Below are positions 1 through 7,294 of a stretch of DNA of 64,000 nt, piece after piece. The notes beneath the pieces are model-generated. The model had not been told where the DNA came from and made no database searches. It was given only the letters and a program-made list of their open reading frames with translations. The position numbers were made by a program, and so were the translations under genes. Each line of letters begins with the position of its first letter. Within the stretch, counting starts at the first letter, position 1. Source of the stretch: Streptomyces sp. DSM 15324 (GTDB taxonomy: Bacteria > Actinomycetota > Actinomycetes > Streptomycetales > Streptomycetaceae); NCBI RefSeq assembly GCF_001514285.1, contig NZ_KQ949023.1, positions 806,001-870,000 of the forward strand, given 5' to 3'.

Positions 1-821
1 TCGCCGAGACGTACGACCTCGTCGACCACATCTCCCTGCACGCCTACTACCAGCCCGAGGACGGCGACCTCGACTCGTTCCTGGCCTCCGCCGTCGACAT
101 GGAGTCCTTCATCGAGAACGTGGTCGCCACCGCCGACCACGTGGGCGCGCGGCTGAAGTCGAAGAAGAGGATCAACCTCTCCTTCGACGAGTGGAACGTC
201 TGGTACATCTCGAAGTGGCACGAGATCGAGAACTCCGGCGCGCGGGACTGGGCGGAGGCCCCCCGCCTGCTGGAGGACAACTACAGCGTCCTGGACGCCG
301 TCGTCTTCGGCTCGCTCCTGATCGCGCTGCTGCGGCACGCGGACCGCGTCAAGGTCGCCTGTCTGGCCCAGCTCGTCAACGTGATCGCCCCGATCATGAC
401 CGAGCCCGGCGGCCCGGCCTGGCGGCAGACGACGTTCTTCCCGTTCGCCCAGGCCGCCCGCCACGGCCGGGGCCGGGTGCTCGACGTACGGGTGGACTCG
501 CCGACGTACGAGACGCAGAAGTACGGCGAGACCGACCTGCTGCACGCGACGGCGGTCCGGGCCGAGGACGGCACGGTCACCGTCTTCGCCGTCAACCGCA
601 GCCGCACCGAGTCCCTGCCCCTGGACGTCGTCCTGAACGGCCTCGATCTCACCTCGGTCGTCGAGCACACCGTCCTGGCCGACGCCGACCCGGACGCCCG
701 CAACACCCTGGCCGAGCCCGAGCGGGTCCTCCCGCACCGGGCCGAGGGCACGGCCCTGACGGACGGCACGCTCACCGCCGTGCTCGAACCGCTGTCCTGG
801 AACGTGATCCGGCTGGCGTGA
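1..821 (+). CDS. alpha-L-arabinofuranosidase, GH51 family (C-terminal part)
   Basis: The gene enters from outside the window and is open from the first base (first full codon at 3) to the TGA at 819-821, giving about 272 residues. The segment carries the C-terminal half of a GH51 arabinofuranosidase: a DHISLHAYYQP strand, then FDEWNVWY, then a beta-sandwich tail ending in SWNVIRLA. GH51 enzymes release terminal arabinofuranose from arabinoxylan and arabinogalactan side chains and are normally cytoplasmic. The N-terminal part, including the acid/base Asn-Glu, is not visible. An Rrf2 regulator follows after 38 bp. The sugar transporters further on fit a role in plant polysaccharide use. Confidence 0.9.
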   Translation, partial: AETYDLVDHISLHAYYQPEDGDLDSFLASAVDMESFIENVVATADHVGARLKSKKRINLSFDEWNVWYISKWHEIENSGARDWAEAPRLLEDNYSVLDAVVFGSLLIALLRHADRVKVACLAQLVNVIAPIMTEPGGPAWRQTTFFPFAQAARHGRGRVLDVRVDSPTYETQKYGETDLLHATAVRAEDGTVTVFAVNRSRTESLPLDVVLNGLDLTSVVEHTVLADADPDARNTLAEPERVLPHRAEGTALTDGTLTAVLEPLSWNVIRLA

Positions 822-859
822 GCCCGCCCGCGGGCCGCGCCGCGCGTCAGAATGTGCGC

Positions 860-1318
860 ATGAGGATCTCGGCACGCGCGGACTACGCGGTACGGGCGGT
901 ACTGGAGCTCGCCGTACGGCAGGGCGGCGACCCGGTGAAGGCGGAGACGGTCGCCGCCGCACAGGACATTCCGCACAAGTTCCTGGAAGGGATCCTCGGC
1001 GACCTCCGCCGGGCCGGTGTGGTCGACAGCCGGCGCGGCGGAGGGGGCGGCTACCGTCTGGCCCGCGATGCCGCGTCGATCACCGTCGCCGACGTGATCA
1101 GGGCGGTCGACGGCCCGATCGTCTCCGTCCGGGGCGAACGCCCCACGGGTCTGTCCTACACGGGTACCGCCCAGCCCCTGCTCCCGCTGTGGATCGCCCT
1201 GCGGGCGAACGTCCGCCGGATCCTGGAGGGCGTCACCGTCGCGGACATCGCGGCGGACGCCCTGCCCGACCCGGTGAAGGAACTCGCCGCCGAACCGGCG
1301 GCCTGGGAGAACCCCTAG
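860..1318 (+). CDS. Rrf2 family transcriptional regulator
   Basis: 152 residues. The start MRISARADYAVRAVLELA is the conserved beginning of Rrf2 winged-helix proteins, followed by the recognition region (IPHKFLEGILGDLRRAGVVDSRRGGGGGYRL) and the helix TVADVIRAVDGP. IscR and NsrR hold an Fe-S cluster with three cysteines in the C-terminal third. This protein has no cysteine at all, so it should not be a cluster sensor of that type. It may belong to the redox-independent Rrf2 branch found widely in actinobacteria. The ATG at 860 is chosen because the Rrf2 domain begins at its first residue. Target genes cannot be read from the sequence. Confidence 0.88.
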   Translation: MRISARADYAVRAVLELAVRQGGDPVKAETVAAAQDIPHKFLEGILGDLRRAGVVDSRRGGGGGYRLARDAASITVADVIRAVDGPIVSVRGERPTGLSYTGTAQPLLPLWIALRANVRRILEGVTVADIAADALPDPVKELAAEPAAWENP

Positions 1319-1377
1319 TGGGAGGGGATGCAACGGTCAACACCCCGTGATCTCACACGAGTTGGGACAAGTGCCGG

Positions 1378-2055
1378 TCAGTGGCGGGACGTCGTCCGCT
1401 TCGGCGGCGCTATGCGGACCCGCTTCTCGGCGGGCGCGCTCTCGATGTCGTCGAGCTGCGCGACGATCGTGGCGCGCAGGTCGTCGTAGTCCTCGAAGCG
1501 GTGGTCGTGGAAGAGCGTGTAGCCGGTCCACATCAGGTTGGCGCACACCCGGGCCGGCACCCGGCCGGTCTGCGCGCCCAGCCCGACCAGCGCCACCGAA
1601 CCGATGCCGCCGGGCGCCGCGGCGTTCACCCGGTGGATCGCCTGGAACGCGGCGGCGCAGGCCAGGGCCACGTTCAGTGTCTCGCTCACGTTCTGCGAGG
1701 ACTGCTCCATGGTGGGCGTCGAGATCAGGAACCTCGGGTTCGTCGCCCCGGACGGCACGCACACCGCGCTGCCCACCGGCAGCCGCCCGCCGAACTCGTC
1801 GCGGATCGCCCGCTGCACCCGCAGCTGGATGCCCGCGCCGAGGTGCCGCTTGACCACGGCGTCCACCCCGCCGTTCATCAGGCCGCGGGCGTTGGTGGGG
1901 CTGACCCAGGCGTCGGCCGTCACGTCGAGGATCGAGCCCTTGCGGATCACGACCTCCGGGGTGTCGGCGAACGCGGCCCGCCAGGCCTCGACCACCTTGG
2001 TGTTGACGTCGGTCAGAACCACCTTCAGCGGCGGCTGCACACGGTTCTCGGTCAT
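1378..2055 (-). CDS. macrodomain protein, probable ADP-ribosyl hydrolase
   Basis: 225 residues from ATG 2055, with GGGAG eight bases upstream. The macrodomain signatures are VSPTNARGLMNGGVD (residues 51-65; Asn55 and the Asn61-Gly-Gly turn line the ADP-ribose site) and the glycine-rich loop VGLGAQTGRVP near residue 165. Macrodomains bind ADP-ribose and many remove it from proteins or nucleic acids. A DNA-damage-induced S. coelicolor macrodomain protein of similar kind (SCO6735) has been reported to reverse protein ADP-ribosylation; whether this gene is its orthologue was not tested. It is divergent from a UDG-ADP-ribosyltransferase fusion and shares a mirrored damage-type promoter with it, which suggests it erases that enzyme's mark. 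A longer reading frame to 2148 would overlap its own promoter and is rejected. Confidence 0.88.
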   Translation of the reverse strand: MTENRVQPPLKVVLTDVNTKVVEAWRAAFADTPEVVIRKGSILDVTADAWVSPTNARGLMNGGVDAVVKRHLGAGIQLRVQRAIRDEFGGRLPVGSAVCVPSGATNPRFLISTPTMEQSSQNVSETLNVALACAAAFQAIHRVNAAAPGGIGSVALVGLGAQTGRVPARVCANLMWTGYTLFHDHRFEDYDDLRATIVAQLDDIESAPAEKRVRIAPPKRTTSRH

Positions 2056-2098
2056 CTTCCACACTCCCGTCGGGGACCCGGTCCGTCCAGTGATCACG

Positions 2099-2121
2099 AC
2101 GCTACAAGGACCCACTGACAA
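2099..2121 (-). promoter_or_regulatory. DNA-damage type promoter (PafBC / RecA-NDp) for the macrodomain gene
   Basis: On the minus strand TTGTCAGTG (2121-2113), an 8-base gap and TAGCGT (2104-2099) match the consensus TTGTCRGTG-N8-TANNNT of the RecA-independent, PafBC-dependent damage promoters known in actinobacteria. Transcription would start about 38 bases before the ATG at 2055, leaving a 5' leader with a GGGAG ribosome site. Confidence 0.85.
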
Positions 2122-2141
2122 CGCCCCGCGGCCGAAAGGCG

Positions 2142-2164
2142 TTGTCATACCCCGCTGTTAGCGT
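2142..2164 (+). promoter_or_regulatory. DNA-damage type promoter (PafBC / RecA-NDp) for the UDG-ART gene
   Basis: TTGTCATAC (2142-2150), an 8-base gap and TAGCGT (2159-2164) follow the same pattern as the divergent promoter. The half-sites TGACAACGCC (2116-2125) and GGCGTTGTCA (2138-2147) form a perfect 10-bp inverted repeat, so the two promoters are mirror images. The ATG at 2172 lies 8 bases after the -10 box, so the transcript should be leaderless. Confidence 0.82.
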
Positions 2165-2171
2165 CGCCGCC

Positions 2172-3791
2172 ATGATCGAAGCCAACGCCTCCGCGCAGCC
2201 CGACCCGAACGACCCGCTGGCCCTCGCCGAACTGTTCCAGGGCGGCGGTGAGCCGTGGCTCGACCTGCTCAAGCCGGTCATCGAGGCGCAGCCGGGCGCC
2301 GCCTCGTTCATCGGTCCGGGCCGCGGCCCGGACGTGGTCCCGGTCCGTGAACTGACCTTCCAGGCGCTCAAGCCGAACCCGCCGCACAAGTGGAAGGTCG
2401 TCGTCTTCGGGCAGAACCCGTACCCGCGGCCGGAGAGCGCCACCGGCATCGCGATGTTCGACAACACCTTCCACGACTGGAAGGACAGCCAGTTCGGCCG
2501 GGTCGTCAGCATCCGCTGCCTCATCAAGGCGGCGGCCATGTGGAAGTACGGCATCCCGAAGAAGACCCCGATAGCCGACGTCCGCGCGCTGCTGAAGAAG
2601 CAGGACACCGTCCAGCCGCCGGAGTGGTTCCAGGCGATGCTCACCCAGGGTGTCCTCCTGCTGAACGCGGCCCTCACCGCGAGCAGCGACGGACCGCGCG
2701 GGGCCGATCCGCACACCGCGTTCTGGCGGCCGGTCGCCGAGCGGATCGTCGAGGAGATCCTCAAGGCCAAGCAGGACGCCGAGGACGAGGAGGACCGCGG
2801 TGTCGTCTTCGCCTGGTGGGGAGCGCACGCGCGCAGCCTGAAGTCGGTGGTCCAGCGGCTGGAGAAGAAGTACCCGGACGTCGAGGTCCGGCACATCGAC
2901 CACTGCAATCCGGCCGCCCAGGGTGACATCTTCTGCGACGGCGACCACTTCGCCCTGGTCAACGACGCCCTCCAGGCGGTCGGCGCCGAACCGGTCGACT
3001 GGCTGCCGAGCAGCGGCTGGGACCGGCGGGCGGGGGAGGGCGGCGGGGCCGACGACGGTGTGGCCGCACGCATGGGCGCGTTCATCACGTCCACGATGGA
3101 ACTGCACCAGCTCTATCTGGAGCGGCTCTCCAGCGTCAAGGACGAGGGTCTCGTCCTCCCCGAGATCACCGGGGTGTTCGACACCCCGCTGCTGGACTTC
3201 CGGGACGCCGTCGGCCCGGTCGCCGGCCTGCTGCGCGGCCTCGACCGGCATGTCGAGCGCTCGCACGAGTTCGGCAAGCGGCTCGCGGACCAGCAGACGG
3301 GGAGCCTGTCCGCCGACGCGGTCGCCGCGCTCTACCTCTACACGTGCGAGTCGGCGTTCTACCGGGAGATCAACGCCGTCCTGCGCCACCCCGACCGGTC
3401 GAGACTGGCCCCGTATCTGCCGTATCTGCGGCTGCTGTTCTCGGCCGTGTCGGGGCTGCCCGTGCGCACCGAGCCGCTGTGGCGGGGTGTGCCGCTGGAC
3501 CTGCGCGCGCAGTACCCCGTCGGACGGACCGTCACCTGGTGGGGTGTCTCGTCCTGCACCTCCGAACTCGGCGTGGCCCGCGCCTTCCTGGGCGGCCGCG
3601 GCAAGCGGACGCTGTTCGAGGTGCGGCCCGCGCGGGCCGTCGGCATCCGGCAGTTCTCCGCGTTCACCGGCGAGGAGGAGTTCATCCTGCTGCCCGGCAC
3701 CCAGCTGAAGGTGACCGAGGTGACGGCCGAGCGCGGCGGCCTGTGCACCGTGCGGCTGACCGAGTCGGAGGAGCAGCCCCTGGTCTCCTGA
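2172..3791 (+). CDS. uracil-DNA-glycosylase-like / ADP-ribosyltransferase fusion protein
   Basis: 539 residues. Residues 1 to about 278 resemble family-1 UDG: VVVFGQNPYP (80-85 is GQNPYP, against GQDPYH), LLLNAALT, and HCNPAAQ plus DHF near 244-258, equal to HPSPLS...HF; His244 fits the catalytic His. The water-activating Asp is Asn82. A Gly/Asp-rich linker follows (about 283-295). Residues about 335-539 are an ADP-ribosyltransferase: YTCESAFYREINAVLR, Arg438 in LWRGVP, the SSCTS turn (460-464) and EEEFILLPG with Glu501-x-Glu503, the R-S-ExE triad of arginine-type transferases. The ATG at 2172 is preferred over a frame start at 2142, which lies inside the -35 box. I know of no characterised protein with this architecture. 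With the divergent macrodomain gene and damage-type promoters it probably ADP-ribosylates something at damaged DNA. Confidence 0.85.
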   Translation: MIEANASAQPDPNDPLALAELFQGGGEPWLDLLKPVIEAQPGAASFIGPGRGPDVVPVRELTFQALKPNPPHKWKVVVFGQNPYPRPESATGIAMFDNTFHDWKDSQFGRVVSIRCLIKAAAMWKYGIPKKTPIADVRALLKKQDTVQPPEWFQAMLTQGVLLLNAALTASSDGPRGADPHTAFWRPVAERIVEEILKAKQDAEDEEDRGVVFAWWGAHARSLKSVVQRLEKKYPDVEVRHIDHCNPAAQGDIFCDGDHFALVNDALQAVGAEPVDWLPSSGWDRRAGEGGGADDGVAARMGAFITSTMELHQLYLERLSSVKDEGLVLPEITGVFDTPLLDFRDAVGPVAGLLRGLDRHVERSHEFGKRLADQQTGSLSADAVAALYLYTCESAFYREINAVLRHPDRSRLAPYLPYLRLLFSAVSGLPVRTEPLWRGVPLDLRAQYPVGRTVTWWGVSSCTSELGVARAFLGGRGKRTLFEVRPARAVGIRQFSAFTGEEEFILLPGTQLKVTEVTAERGGLCTVRLTESEEQPLVS

Positions 3792-3959
3792 GCAGGGGCC
3801 GACGGGCCGGGGTGTGAACGGGCCGGGGTGAATGGCCGGAGTTCATCCTGACCGGTTCCCGACGGCCTCCCTACGATGCGATCGCCGCGGTGCTCCACAG
3901 AAACATCACAGGTTCTCCACGCTTCAACGAAGTGCTTCCTCGAAGAGGAGAGACCCCCC

Positions 3960-4607
3960 ATGGCAAGTGGACTGCTCCTGGGTGGCGCCGTCGCCGCCCT
4001 CGTCACCGCGGCGATGCCCGCGCCCCACCAGAGCGGGATCTCCAACCCGCCCCCGGACAAGATCGTCATCGATGTCGCCACGGTCAACGGCTCCGGCTGC
4101 CGGCCCGGCTCGGCGGCGGTCGCGGTCTCCGAGGACAACACCGCCTTCACCGTGACCTACAGCGAGTACCTCGCCCAGGTCGGCGGCAACTCCGACCCGA
4201 CCGCGTTCCGCAAGAACTGCCAGCTCAGCCTGATCGTCCACGTCCCCCAGGGCTTCACCTACGCCATCGCCCAGGCGGACTACCGCGGCTACGCCTCGCT
4301 CCAGTCCGGGGCGAACGCCGTGCAGCGGTCGTCGTACTACTTCCAGGGTTCGTCGCAGACGGTGTTCAAGAACCACACCTTCAACGGCGCGCTCAACGAC
4401 AACTGGCAGGCGACCGACATCACGGACTGGGCGAACCTCGTCTACGCGCCGTGCGGCGTCCAGCGCAACTTCAACATCAACACCGAGCTGCGCGTGAACG
4501 CGGGCAGTTCCCCACGGTCCAAGGTCAGCTTCATGACGATGGACTCGACCGACGGTGATATCAACACCACCTACCACATGGCGTGGAAGGAGTGCCCCGC
4601 CAAGTGA
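3960..4607 (+). CDS. secreted DUF4360 protein
   Basis: 215 residues, ATG at 3960 with GAGGAG 10 bases upstream. A short hydrophobic leader (MASGLLLGGAVAALVTAAMPAPHQ) looks like a Sec signal without a strong basic N-region. The mature part has the DUF4360 pattern: a conserved VNGSGCRPGSAAVAVSEDNTAFTVTYSEYLAQVG stretch, then a strand with FRKNCQLSL, and CGV and WKECPAK near the end. The four cysteines probably pair outside the cell. DUF4360 proteins are common in streptomycetes and fungi and have no known activity. The gene stands alone with about 170 bp of upstream DNA. Confidence 0.85.
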   Translation: MASGLLLGGAVAALVTAAMPAPHQSGISNPPPDKIVIDVATVNGSGCRPGSAAVAVSEDNTAFTVTYSEYLAQVGGNSDPTAFRKNCQLSLIVHVPQGFTYAIAQADYRGYASLQSGANAVQRSSYYFQGSSQTVFKNHTFNGALNDNWQATDITDWANLVYAPCGVQRNFNINTELRVNAGSSPRSKVSFMTMDSTDGDINTTYHMAWKECPAK

Positions 4608-4626
4608 GCCGGCGCTGACCCTCGGG

Positions 4627-4872
4627 TCACCTCCCCGCGTGGGCCACGAACTCGGCCCACGCGGTGGGGGAGAGGGTGAGATGGGGGCCGCCTGTCCTGT
4701 CCTTGGAGTCGCGGACGAGGATCTGGTGGGGGCAGGGGGCTACCTCTACGCAGTCATCCCCGGAGCCGCTGCTGTATGTGGACTTGTGCCAGGTCAGGGC
4801 GACCTCTACGCAGTCCCCGTCGCCGCCGCTGCTGTAGCTGCTCTTGAACCAGGCCGGTTCGGACGCGTTCAT
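4627..4872 (-). CDS. DUF397 protein with duplicated motif
   Basis: 81 residues. The DUF397 core (W-KSSYSSG-GD-CVEVA) occurs twice in tandem: WFKSSYSSGGDGDCVEVA near residues 8-25 and WHKSTYSSGSGDDCVEVA right after, then VRDSKDRTGGPHLTLSPTAWAEFV. Most DUF397 proteins have one copy and about 60-70 residues. The ATG (4872-4870) overlaps the TGA of the upstream XRE gene in the ATGA arrangement, so the two are translationally coupled. In Streptomyces such small proteins pair with XRE/DUF5753 regulators and are thought to act as their partners; WhiJ-type loci are the known example. Confidence 0.88.
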   Translation of the reverse strand: MNASEPAWFKSSYSSGGDGDCVEVALTWHKSTYSSGSGDDCVEVAPCPHQILVRDSKDRTGGPHLTLSPTAWAEFVAHAGR

Positions 4873-5693
4873 AGGTCTCCTCGGATCTGCCGCAACAGGC
4901 TCGTGGAGTCCTCCGGTCGCTGAGCCTGTGAAAGCATCCTGGCATAGCGCATGTGCAGGATGCTGACCTCTTTCGCGTCGGAGGTCAGCAGGCCGCCCCG
5001 CTGCCCTTCGCAGTAGGCGAACCACTTGTTCTGCGGAGTTTCGAGCAGCTGGATGGGGCCGTCCAGTCCGGCGTGCGACGCACGGACCGTCGGCATCACC
5101 TGAATCTCGATGTTCCGCAACTCCCCGATCTCCAAGAGGTGATCGACGGCATCGCGGGTGATCTGCCCGCCCCCGGTCTGCCTCCGCAGGGTGTGCTCCT
5201 CGATGATGAAGCTGAAGTTGGTGTTCGGCCGTTCGCGGAGCAACCGCTGCCGCTTCGCCCGCGCCGCCCAGTTGACCTCGATCTGATCATCATCCATGGG
5301 CGGGAGTTGCTGGGTGAACAGATGCCGCGCGTACGCCTCCGTCTGCAATAACCCCGGAATCATCCGCGACTCGTACACGTACAACGTGATCGCCGTCGCC
5401 TCCAGCCGAGCCCACCGCTGGAACCAGGTCGCCAACCCGGCCTGCCGTTCGACGAACCCCGCCGCCCGCCTCAACGCCCCCGTGTTGCCCAGGGCCCCCT
5501 CCGCCGCCTCCACGAACTCCTCGTCCGGCATCCGCCTCCCCAACTCCACGGACGCCACCGTGTGTTTGGAGAAGCCCACGACGTCGCCGAGTTCCTCCCT
5601 GCTCAGCCCGTGGTGCTCCCGCAGGCCCTGGACGACCGCCCCGAACGTCCGCAGACTGTCCGAGGACTCCGGCTCACCGCTCTCGACCGCCAT
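4869..5693 (-). CDS. XRE-family regulator with DUF5753 domain
   Basis: 274 residues. The helix-turn-helix lies near residues 15-70 (FGAVVQGLREHHGLSREELGDVVGFSKHTVASVELGRRMP), followed by the DUF5753 ligand/partner domain (WFQRWARLEATAITLYVYESRMIPGLLQTEAYAR through the end). This is the standard architecture of streptomycete WhiJ-like regulators. ATG 5693 is preferred to an upstream alternative at 5870, which would cross the HATPase gene. It is followed by a coupled DUF397 gene and is divergent from an HATPase-domain gene. The intergenic pair of GCGTACGC palindromes is the likely operator. Confidence 0.92.
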   Translation of the reverse strand: MAVESGEPESSDSLRTFGAVVQGLREHHGLSREELGDVVGFSKHTVASVELGRRMPDEEFVEAAEGALGNTGALRRAAGFVERQAGLATWFQRWARLEATAITLYVYESRMIPGLLQTEAYARHLFTQQLPPMDDDQIEVNWAARAKRQRLLRERPNTNFSFIIEEHTLRRQTGGGQITRDAVDHLLEIGELRNIEIQVMPTVRASHAGLDGPIQLLETPQNKWFAYCEGQRGGLLTSDAKEVSILHMRYARMLSQAQRPEDSTSLLRQIRGDL

Positions 5694-5751
5694 GGTCACC
5701 TCCCGCGCCCCATGCTCACGGTGGGTGATCGGTACTGTCCAGTGCGTCACC

Positions 5752-5774
5752 GCGTACGCTTGCGCAGCGTACGC
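5752..5774. promoter_or_regulatory. paired GCGTACGC palindromes, candidate XRE operator
   Basis: GCGTACGC occurs at 5752-5759 and again at 5767-5774, 15 bases start to start, in the 127-bp region between the divergent XRE and HATPase genes. Each copy is itself an 8-bp palindrome. The position between the two genes fits autoregulation by the XRE protein, but this is inference. Confidence 0.45.
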
Positions 5775-5820
5775 GCCTCCCACCTGGCGTGCCGGGGGCC
5801 GGGCCCGACACATTGGCCCC

Positions 5821-6351
5821 ATGACAGTCCGTCCCACCCCCCAATCCCCGGTCACCGTACGTGTGTTCACCCAGCGCTTCAGTGCGACGCCCCGGGGCGC
5901 CCGCCTGGCGAGGCGTCTCGCGCTGCATCAGCTCGACGCCTGGGGGATCCCGCACGGAACCGAGGCTTCCGACACGGTTGCGCTGATCGTCGCCGAGCTG
6001 GCCGCGAACGCCGTGACCCACGGCCGGGTACCCGGCCGGGACTTCGAGCTGTGTCTGTCCCTCGTGACCGGAAGTGTCCGCGTCGAGGTCAGCGACACGT
6101 GTGCGGGGGCCCGTCCACCCGGCCCCCGGGCCGTGCGCGCCCCCGGTCCGCTCGACGACGCCGGGCGTGGGCTGTACCTCGTGGACGCCCTGGCGGCCCG
6201 GTGGGAGGTGGTGGACCGGGAGCCGCCGCCGGGGAAGACCGTGCGCGCCGAGGTCGACGTCCTCAACTGGCTCTCCCTGGCCCGGCGGCCGTCCTGCCGC
6301 CCTGCGGATCAATACGCTCCCTCTCCAGGGGGAGAAACGGGGAGAGCATGA
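5821..6351 (+). CDS. HATPase_c anti-sigma-like ATP-binding protein
   Basis: 176 residues. The GHKL ATPase boxes are present: the N-box VAELAANAVTHGR near residues 58-70, the G1-like VEVSDT, and DDAGRGLYLVDALAARWEV (G2). There is no histidine-kinase dimerisation domain, so this is the RsbW/SpoIIAB-like stand-alone type, which may phosphorylate or sequester anti-sigma-antagonist or regulator proteins. Next to an XRE-DUF397 pair it completes a trio repeated many times in Streptomyces genomes. The ATG at 5821 is chosen because the conserved domain follows. Its TGA overlaps the ATG of the broken FAD oxidoreductase (ATGA at 6348). Confidence 0.85.
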   Translation: MTVRPTPQSPVTVRVFTQRFSATPRGARLARRLALHQLDAWGIPHGTEASDTVALIVAELAANAVTHGRVPGRDFELCLSLVTGSVRVEVSDTCAGARPPGPRAVRAPGPLDDAGRGLYLVDALAARWEVVDREPPPGKTVRAEVDVLNWLSLARRPSCRPADQYAPSPGGETGRA

Positions 6352-6794
6352 ATCAGGGCACCGCGGTGGTCGTCGGCGGGGGCATAGGCGGGCTGGCCGC
6401 GGCGGTCGGGCTGCGGCGGATCGGCTGGGACGTGACGGTGCTGGAGCGCGCGCCCGTCTTCGCGGACGTCGGCGCGGGGATCTCGATGCACGCCAACGGC
6501 GTACGGGCGCTGGAGGCGCTCGGGGTCGGCGAGGCGGTGCGAGCCGTCGTACGCCCCCTCTAACCCGGCGGCACCCGCACCCCCCGTGGCCAGCTGCTGG
6601 CCCGGATGGGCGGCGCGGCCCTGGAACGCCGGCTCGGCACGCCGGTCGTCGGCGTCCTCCGTGCCGACCTGCACCGCGTCCTGCGCGAGGCGCTGCCGGC
6701 CGGGTGTATGAGGAACGGCGAGGAGGTGACCGGTCTGGGCGAGCTGCCGGACGCCGACCTCGTCGTCGCGGCCGACGGCTGGCGTTGCCAATAA
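6348..6794 (+). pseudogene. FAD-dependent oxidoreductase, broken (in-frame stop and 3' loss)
   Basis: The start MNQGTAVVVGGGIGGLAAAVGLRRIGWDVTVLERA holds the GxGxxG FAD-binding fold of group A flavoprotein monooxygenases, with ISMHANGVRALEALG after it. A TAA at 6561-6563 stops translation after 71 residues. The same frame continues with recognisable family sequence (LARMGGAALERRLGTPVVGVLRADLHRVLREALP, then DADLVVAADG) to a stop at 6794. Intact relatives have about 380 residues, so more than half is missing and the C-terminal substrate domain is absent. AT-richer unrelated DNA begins just after. It is a decaying remnant whose 3' end was probably removed by an insertion or deletion. Confidence 0.85.
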
Positions 6795-6814
6795 CGCGGG
6801 CAGAAACAAGGCCC

Positions 6815-6838
6815 GGCACCCCACCTCAGTGGGGTGCC
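6815..6838. terminator. hairpin, 10-bp perfect stem with CTCA loop
   Basis: GGCACCCCAC (6815-6824) pairs with GTGGGGTGCC (6829-6838). It lies between the broken oxidoreductase and the end of the minus-strand secreted-protein gene, so it can serve either direction. Confidence 0.6.
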
Positions 6839-6859
6839 TTCGTGTCAGGAGCTCGAGTA

Positions 6860-7294
6860 CTACGAGGTGACGGAATACTGGTCAGAGCATTTCTGTCCAG
6901 CGTTGCCACCTATGCAAACCCAGAACTTGTAGGACTTGTCCTCGGTCAAGTTCCCACCCGTTTTGGCCGTGTAGGGAGAGCTGTGGCCATACGTGCTTGC
7001 CTCACGCACCGGGCTGGTGCTCAGGTAGGCAGCGATACCGAACCCGTCCGGGTGGGGGTCGACGGCCTCAAGAGTGTCCCCGTCGGCGTGCCAGTAGCCA
7101 ATGCCAGAGTAGGTGCCGTTGACGAAAACTTCGACGAACCGCGACCCGTCACTCATCTTACCGCTGTCATAGAATCTGACGTTCTCCGGGACTGCCGCGG
7201 AAGCGGTTCCCGAACCAACCGTCATGACGGCACCCACCGTGATGACGGTTGCCGTGAGAAGATTCATGCCACGCTTGAGCGTAGACGTATTCAT
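6860..7294 (-). CDS. small secreted protein of unknown function
   Basis: 144 residues. It has a clear Sec signal: basic MNTSTLKRGMN, a hydrophobic core LLTATVITVGAVMTVGS, and a likely cut after ASA (about residue 33). The mature protein of about 110 residues is rich in Gly, Ser, Thr and Tyr and has two cysteines (VCIGGNAGQKC), probably one disulfide. AAGGGGGA lies just before the ATG and supports the start. No family was recognised. The gene has a lower GC content than its neighbours and sits in the AT-richer patch, which suggests it was acquired. Confidence 0.75.
   Translation of the reverse strand: MNTSTLKRGMNLLTATVITVGAVMTVGSGTASAAVPENVRFYDSGKMSDGSRFVEVFVNGTYSGIGYWHADGDTLEAVDPHPDGFGIAAYLSTSPVREASTYGHSSPYTAKTGGNLTEDKSYKFWVCIGGNAGQKCSDQYSVTS

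Noticed and set aside
2142..2171. Upstream start giving ten more residues to the UDG-ART protein
   Set aside because: It would lie inside the -35/-10 boxes; the ATG at 2172 fits a leaderless message.
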